From Dyadobacter sp. UC 10 (GTDB lineage Bacteria > Bacteroidota > Bacteroidia > Cytophagales > Spirosomataceae), in assembly GCF_008369915.1 (NCBI RefSeq), contig NZ_VSRN01000001.1, forward strand, positions 1,178,001-1,242,000: DNA of 64,000 nt, given 5' to 3'. A program made the translations under genes and the position numbers. The notes beneath the pieces are model-generated. The model made no database searches and had not been told where the DNA came from. It saw only the letters and a list, made by a program, of their open reading frames with translations. This document shows positions 60,244 to 64,000 of the stretch, piece after piece; within the stretch, counting starts at the first letter, position 1; each line of letters starts with the position of its first letter.

Positions 60244-63054
60244 ATGAAAAAGGCATTCCTGGCCTTGTGTGTGGCCGCCTTGGGAATTTACTGCTCATCC
60301 TCCGTTTCAGCGCAAAATCTGGCCTCACAGAAAGTGATGCTTGATCCGAATGTAAAAACCGGAAAACTGAAAAACGGAATCACCTACTATATCCGAAGAA
60401 ACAGCGAGCCCAGGAACCGGGCGGAGCTCAGACTTGCAGTAAAAGCCGGCTCCGTTCTTGAAACAGATGCGCAACAGGGACTGGCACACTTCATGGAGCA
60501 CATGAATTTCAACGGCACGACCAATTTCCCTAAAAATGAACTGGTTAACTTCCTGCAAAAGACCGGAGTAAGGTTTGGCGCGGATTTGAATGCTTACACC
60601 GGATTTGACGAAACTGTGTATATGCTCCCTATCCCGACGGATTCGGCCGGGCTTCTTGAAAAAGGGATTCAGGTATTGGAAGACTGGGCGCACGGCGCTT
60701 TGCTCGACCCATCTGAAATTGAAAAGGAACGCGGAGTGGTACTCGAAGAATCCCGCATGGGCCGTGGTGCACAACAACGTATGCGTGACAAATTCCTGAA
60801 AGTAATATTGAATAATTCGCGTTATGCGCAGCGCCTGCCGATTGGGAAGGACAGCATTCTGAAATCTTTCAAACCAGAAACAATTAAGGCATTTTACCAG
60901 GATTGGTACCGCCCCGATCTGATGGCGGTGATTGCCGTGGGAGATTTTGACGTAGCCAAAGTGGAAGCGATCATTACAGAGAAATTCAGCTCGATTAAGC
61001 CGCCTGTCAATGCGAAGAAAAGGACCAAATACGAAATTCCCCTCGACGGCACTACGCAGGTAGCCATTGTAACGGATCCCGAATACCCGCAGAACCTGAT
61101 CCAGCTGATCTATAAACAGCCGAACAGCAAAGAGAAAAACCTGCTAGACGTACGGAACAACTTCGCTCAGGAATTGTACAATGCCATGATGGGGCAAAGA
61201 ATGCAGGAGCTTACCCAGAAGCCAAATCCGCCATTTCTATACGGAGGAAGTGAGTACAGCGATTTTCTTGGCAATTTGGACTCCTATACTTCTGTTGCAC
61301 TTGCCAAAGATGCTGCTTCCATGCGGACTGCACTGACAGCCTTGCTGGAAGAAAATGCGAGGGTTCAAAAATTCGGTTTCACGCAGCCGGAGCTGGATCG
61401 CGCGAAAAAGGATTTTATGAATAGTATCGAGCAATATTACAAAGAGCGGGACAAGACCAAATCTGCCAATTATGTGCAGGAATATCTGAACCACTTTTTG
61501 CACGATAAGCCTTTTATGGGTATTGAAGCCTATTATGCATTTGTCCAGAAAAACCTGGAAAGCGTGAGTCTGGCGGAGATTAATGCGCTCGCGAAGAAAT
61601 ACATTACTGATCAAAACCGCGCTGTGGTAGTAATGGGGCCTGAACAAAGTAAGGCTGCATTGCCGACTGAAGTTGATATCCGCGCTTTGCTCAAAGATGC
61701 AGGTAAAGATGTAACAGCTTATGTAGATGACGTCCTCGATAGCCCGCTGCTCAGCAATGAACCGGTGGCCGGAAAAGTGACGGCGGAAAAAACATTGGAA
61801 AAATTAGGTGTAACGGAGCTTACACTTTCGAACGGAGCAAAAGTGCTTTTGAAACCTACTGAATTTAAAAATGATGAGATACTGATCAAAGCGACTGGAA
61901 AAGGTGGTTACTCTTTGTTTCCCGACGAACGCGAAACAGGTGTTTTCAGCAGTTACCTGATCCAGTCCGGTGGCGTGGGGCCTTATAACCAGACACAACT
62001 GCAGAAATTCCTCGCCGGAAAAACAGCGAATGCGGGCCCTTTTATCAGTGAACTTACAGAAGGAATAGGAGGCAGTACCAACCCGAAGGACCTGGAAACT
62101 ACACTTCAACTGGTTTACGCGTATTTCACAGCACCCAGAAAAGATGCCGAGCTGGTAAAAGGAATTCTGGCTAATCAAAAAGCTTATCTGGAAAATATGC
62201 AGAAGACATTGACACCAGAAAAAGTGTATTCCGACTCATTGAATGCGGTTTTGACCAGTTACAACCCGAAACGTCAACCATTGAAACCGGAGAGTGTAGA
62301 CAAAGTCATTCTCGACCGGGCCGTTGAAATGTACAAAGACCGTTTTTCTGACGCTTCTGATTTTGTGTTCACATTCGTAGGTGCATTCAAGGTCGATGCG
62401 ATTAAACCGTTACTCGAAAAATACATTGGCAGCCTGCCTTCTACGGAGCGCGACGACGATTTTAAGCACCCGAATATCTATCCTCCAAAAGGAAAAATAG
62501 AGAAAACCATCTACAAGGGTTTAGAGCCCAAAAGCCGGGTTACCCTGGTTTCAAGCGGGGAATATGAATATAGTCCCGAAAACAATATCCAGATAGAGGC
62601 ATTGCAGGAAGTACTGCAAATCAAGCTGATCGAGGCACTGCGTGAGGAAGAAAGCGGGGTCTATGGAGTAGGAGTTTCAGAATCTGCGGACAAATTTCCG
62701 AGTGGGCATTACCGGTTCAGCATCGGTTTCGGCTGCGCGCCGGAGAATGTGGATAAACTGGTGAAACGGACGCAGGAAGAAATCGAGAAGATCAAAAAGA
62801 ATGGCGCTGATCCAAAAGACATTGAGAAGTTCGTGGCTGAAACGCAACGCAAAACCGAAATTGCTGTCAAAACCAACAACTTCTGGCTCAACTATCTGGA
62901 CGACAATACCTTTCTGGGTGACGATCTGGATGAGATTTTTCAGCAGGATAAGTTACTGAAAACCGTTACCGTTGCCAGTACCAAAGCTGCGGCTGAAAAG
63001 TATTTCAGCGACGATAATTTCATCAAAGTTGTATTGATGCCTGAGAAGAAATAG
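60244..63054 (+). CDS. M16 family zinc metallopeptidase, two-domain secreted form
   Basis: 936 residues. Signal peptide about 1-23 (FLALCVAALGIYCSSSVSAQ). The first M16 half has the inverted zinc motif HFMEH (82-86) in GLAHFMEHMNFNGTTNFPKNE, with the third ligand Glu in the EKERGVVLEE helix near 160. The second half (about 510-930) repeats the M16 fold without the motif, the usual inactive partner that closes the clam-shell. It degrades small unfolded peptides in the periplasm. Own promoter candidate and terminator; no operon partner. Confidence 0.93.
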   Translation: MKKAFLALCVAALGIYCSSSVSAQNLASQKVMLDPNVKTGKLKNGITYYIRRNSEPRNRAELRLAVKAGSVLETDAQQGLAHFMEHMNFNGTTNFPKNELVNFLQKTGVRFGADLNAYTGFDETVYMLPIPTDSAGLLEKGIQVLEDWAHGALLDPSEIEKERGVVLEESRMGRGAQQRMRDKFLKVILNNSRYAQRLPIGKDSILKSFKPETIKAFYQDWYRPDLMAVIAVGDFDVAKVEAIITEKFSSIKPPVNAKKRTKYEIPLDGTTQVAIVTDPEYPQNLIQLIYKQPNSKEKNLLDVRNNFAQELYNAMMGQRMQELTQKPNPPFLYGGSEYSDFLGNLDSYTSVALAKDAASMRTALTALLEENARVQKFGFTQPELDRAKKDFMNSIEQYYKERDKTKSANYVQEYLNHFLHDKPFMGIEAYYAFVQKNLESVSLAEINALAKKYITDQNRAVVVMGPEQSKAALPTEVDIRALLKDAGKDVTAYVDDVLDSPLLSNEPVAGKVTAEKTLEKLGVTELTLSNGAKVLLKPTEFKNDEILIKATGKGGYSLFPDERETGVFSSYLIQSGGVGPYNQTQLQKFLAGKTANAGPFISELTEGIGGSTNPKDLETTLQLVYAYFTAPRKDAELVKGILANQKAYLENMQKTLTPEKVYSDSLNAVLTSYNPKRQPLKPESVDKVILDRAVEMYKDRFSDASDFVFTFVGAFKVDAIKPLLEKYIGSLPSTERDDDFKHPNIYPPKGKIEKTIYKGLEPKSRVTLVSSGEYEYSPENNIQIEALQEVLQIKLIEALREEESGVYGVGVSESADKFPSGHYRFSIGFGCAPENVDKLVKRTQEEIEKIKKNGADPKDIEKFVAETQRKTEIAVKTNNFWLNYLDDNTFLGDDLDEIFQQDKLLKTVTVASTKAAAEKYFSDDNFIKVVLMPEKK

Positions 63055-63067
63055 GCTGAATTAATTT

Positions 63068-63110
63068 AACAATGAGCCCGGAGCAGCTACAAAGCTTCGG
63101 GCTCATTGTT
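63068..63110. terminator. Convergent terminator overlapping the pncB 3' end
   Basis: AACAATGAGCCCG (63068-63080) and CGGGCTCATTGTT (63098-63110) pair perfectly over 13 bp. The right arm lies inside the last codons of the minus-strand pncB. The hairpin serves the M16 gene from the left and could serve pncB from the right. Confidence 0.8.
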
Positions 63111-64000
63111 TCTCAGTTTCATAATCAGATCGGTTTTCATATCAAACAAATGCTTTTCCAGGCCTACGGGGTAAGTGTGCGGATTGACAAACCGCTTAAT
63201 GCCTTTGTAAAAATGCGCCAGCTGATCCTGGACCCGGGCCCTGGCTTCATGAATGGAAGGCAGGCTGTAAATCAATTGGCCTTTCGCAAAAACGGGCACC
63301 AGCAAATCCTCGAAATGCGTGTTTTCCGCAAATGAGCGGTTTTTAGTAAAGTCGTAGGGATCGACCATCGTAGATTTTCCGATCAGGGGATTTTCAATAT
63401 TGAATATCATATCCGAAACAAACCCTTTACTATCCCTGAACCTTCTGACCTGCTGAATCCCTGGCGTGGAAACCTTGATTGCCTGCTCAGACAGCTTCAA
63501 TTTGTAGTCCCATTCACCCGATTTCGACCGGATCGCAGCAAGCTTGTATACGCCTCCCAATGCAGGCTGATCGTAAGCAGTGACCAGTTTGGTACCAATC
63601 CCCCACACATTGATTTTCGCTCCCTGTATTTTCAGACTGTCCATAATGTACTCGTCGAGATCGTTGCTGGCGACGATATTCGTTTTTTCAAACCCTGCCT
63701 CGTCCAGTAATTTCCGCGATTCTATACTTAGATAAGCCAAATCGCCGGAGTCAAGCCGGATACCTACGAGATCGTAGCCACGTTTTCTCAGTGACTTCCC
63801 CGCCTCGATTGCATGGCGCACCCCTTCCAGCGAATCGTAGGTATCTACCAGCAAAGTGACATTATTGGGCAAATACCTGGAATAGGTTTCAAATGCTTCC
63901 AGCTCGGTATCAAAAGACATCACCCAACTGTGCGCGTGCGTTCCTTTCACCGGAATATCGTACAGTTTCCCCGCAAGCAAATTCGAAGTAGCGTCAAAAC
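63087..64000 (-). CDS. pncB: Nicotinate phosphoribosyltransferase, partial (5' end beyond the window)
   Basis: At least 304 residues; the reading frame runs open through base 64000, so the N-terminal part is missing. The seen portion begins FDATSNLLAGKLYDIPVKGTHAHSWVMSF, which holds the family's active-site region with the autophosphorylated-type His in GTHAHSW. LVGIRLDSGDLAYLSIESRKLLDEAGF and NVWGIGTKLVTAYDQPALGGVYKL (phosphate-binding) follow. The enzyme makes nicotinate mononucleotide from nicotinate and PRPP in NAD salvage. Its stop codon lies within the terminator at 63068-63110. Confidence 0.93.
   Translation of the reverse strand, partial: FDATSNLLAGKLYDIPVKGTHAHSWVMSFDTELEAFETYSRYLPNNVTLLVDTYDSLEGVRHAIEAGKSLRKRGYDLVGIRLDSGDLAYLSIESRKLLDEAGFEKTNIVASNDLDEYIMDSLKIQGAKINVWGIGTKLVTAYDQPALGGVYKLAAIRSKSGEWDYKLKLSEQAIKVSTPGIQQVRRFRDSKGFVSDMIFNIENPLIGKSTMVDPYDFTKNRSFAENTHFEDLLVPVFAKGQLIYSLPSIHEARARVQDQLAHFYKGIKRFVNPHTYPVGLEKHLFDMKTDLIMKLRNNEPEAL

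Noticed and set aside
1..64000. tRNA, rRNA, CRISPR array, insertion sequence, prophage
   Set aside because: Reading both strands I saw no clover-leaf with CCA-type context, no regularly spaced repeats, and no transposase, integrase or phage structural genes.

Overview
The window looks like a chromosomal segment of a Bacteroidota bacterium of the order Cytophagales, most like Dyadobacter/Spirosoma relatives. This is inferred from gene content: SusC/SusD pairs, FG-GAP/ASPIC surface proteins, GSCFA, DUF2723, a long NusB, and a nusB-ytxH-DUF1573-yajC-ybbR-coaE cluster. Several genes also carry candidate TAnnTTTG -7 elements, and Shine-Dalgarno sequences are mostly absent. I see no rRNA, tRNA, CRISPR array, insertion sequence or prophage.

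Layout. 0.1-8.6 kb (minus): DUF2723 glycosyltransferase, an ABC-2 exporter pair, two small unknowns, an alanine-dehydrogenase-like gene and tsaE. 8.7-12.8 kb: three sugar-type Gfo/Idh/MocA or TIM-barrel genes and a VapBC-like pair. 12.9-15.7 kb: a small secreted protein, a 436-bp gene-free stretch with a 56-nt palindrome, then an ECF sigma factor, three tiny envelope proteins and an Hsp20. 15.7-32.6 kb: two SusC/SusD loci. One is followed by a large ASPIC/FG-GAP lipoprotein and faces a cytochrome c-FG-GAP lipoprotein; the other ends in a small lipoprotein. 32.7-35.4 kb: BlaI/BlaR1-like pair and a YoeB toxin module. 35.5-44.4 kb (minus): phospho-sugar mutase with a GH63-like glucosidase, an oversized Ddl-like ATP-grasp protein, NfuA-like and Mrp Fe-S proteins, and a GSCFA protein. 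44.5-47.7 kb (plus): DUF6934-like gene, an overlapping 48-codon ORF, GH16 laminarinase, dnaX. 47.7-51.4 kb (minus): housekeeping cluster coaE to nusB. 51.7-53.4 kb: ABC exporter. 53.4-59.2 kb: S24 repressor, DinB, HigBA and DnaE2. 59.4-64 kb: lipoprotein, M16 peptidase and a pncB cut by the right edge.

The most notable unit is 53.4-59.2 kb. A LexA/UmuD-like self-cleaving repressor, a catalytically intact Y-family polymerase and a short DnaE2-type polymerase share the box TTTGGAATA. It occurs three times in the repressor/dinB intergenic region, overlapping candidate promoters, and once against the start codon of dnaE2. A HigBA module sits between the two polymerase genes. This reads as a damage-inducible mutagenesis regulon lacking the classical ImuA and inactive ImuB. 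Function and regulation are inferred from sequence only.
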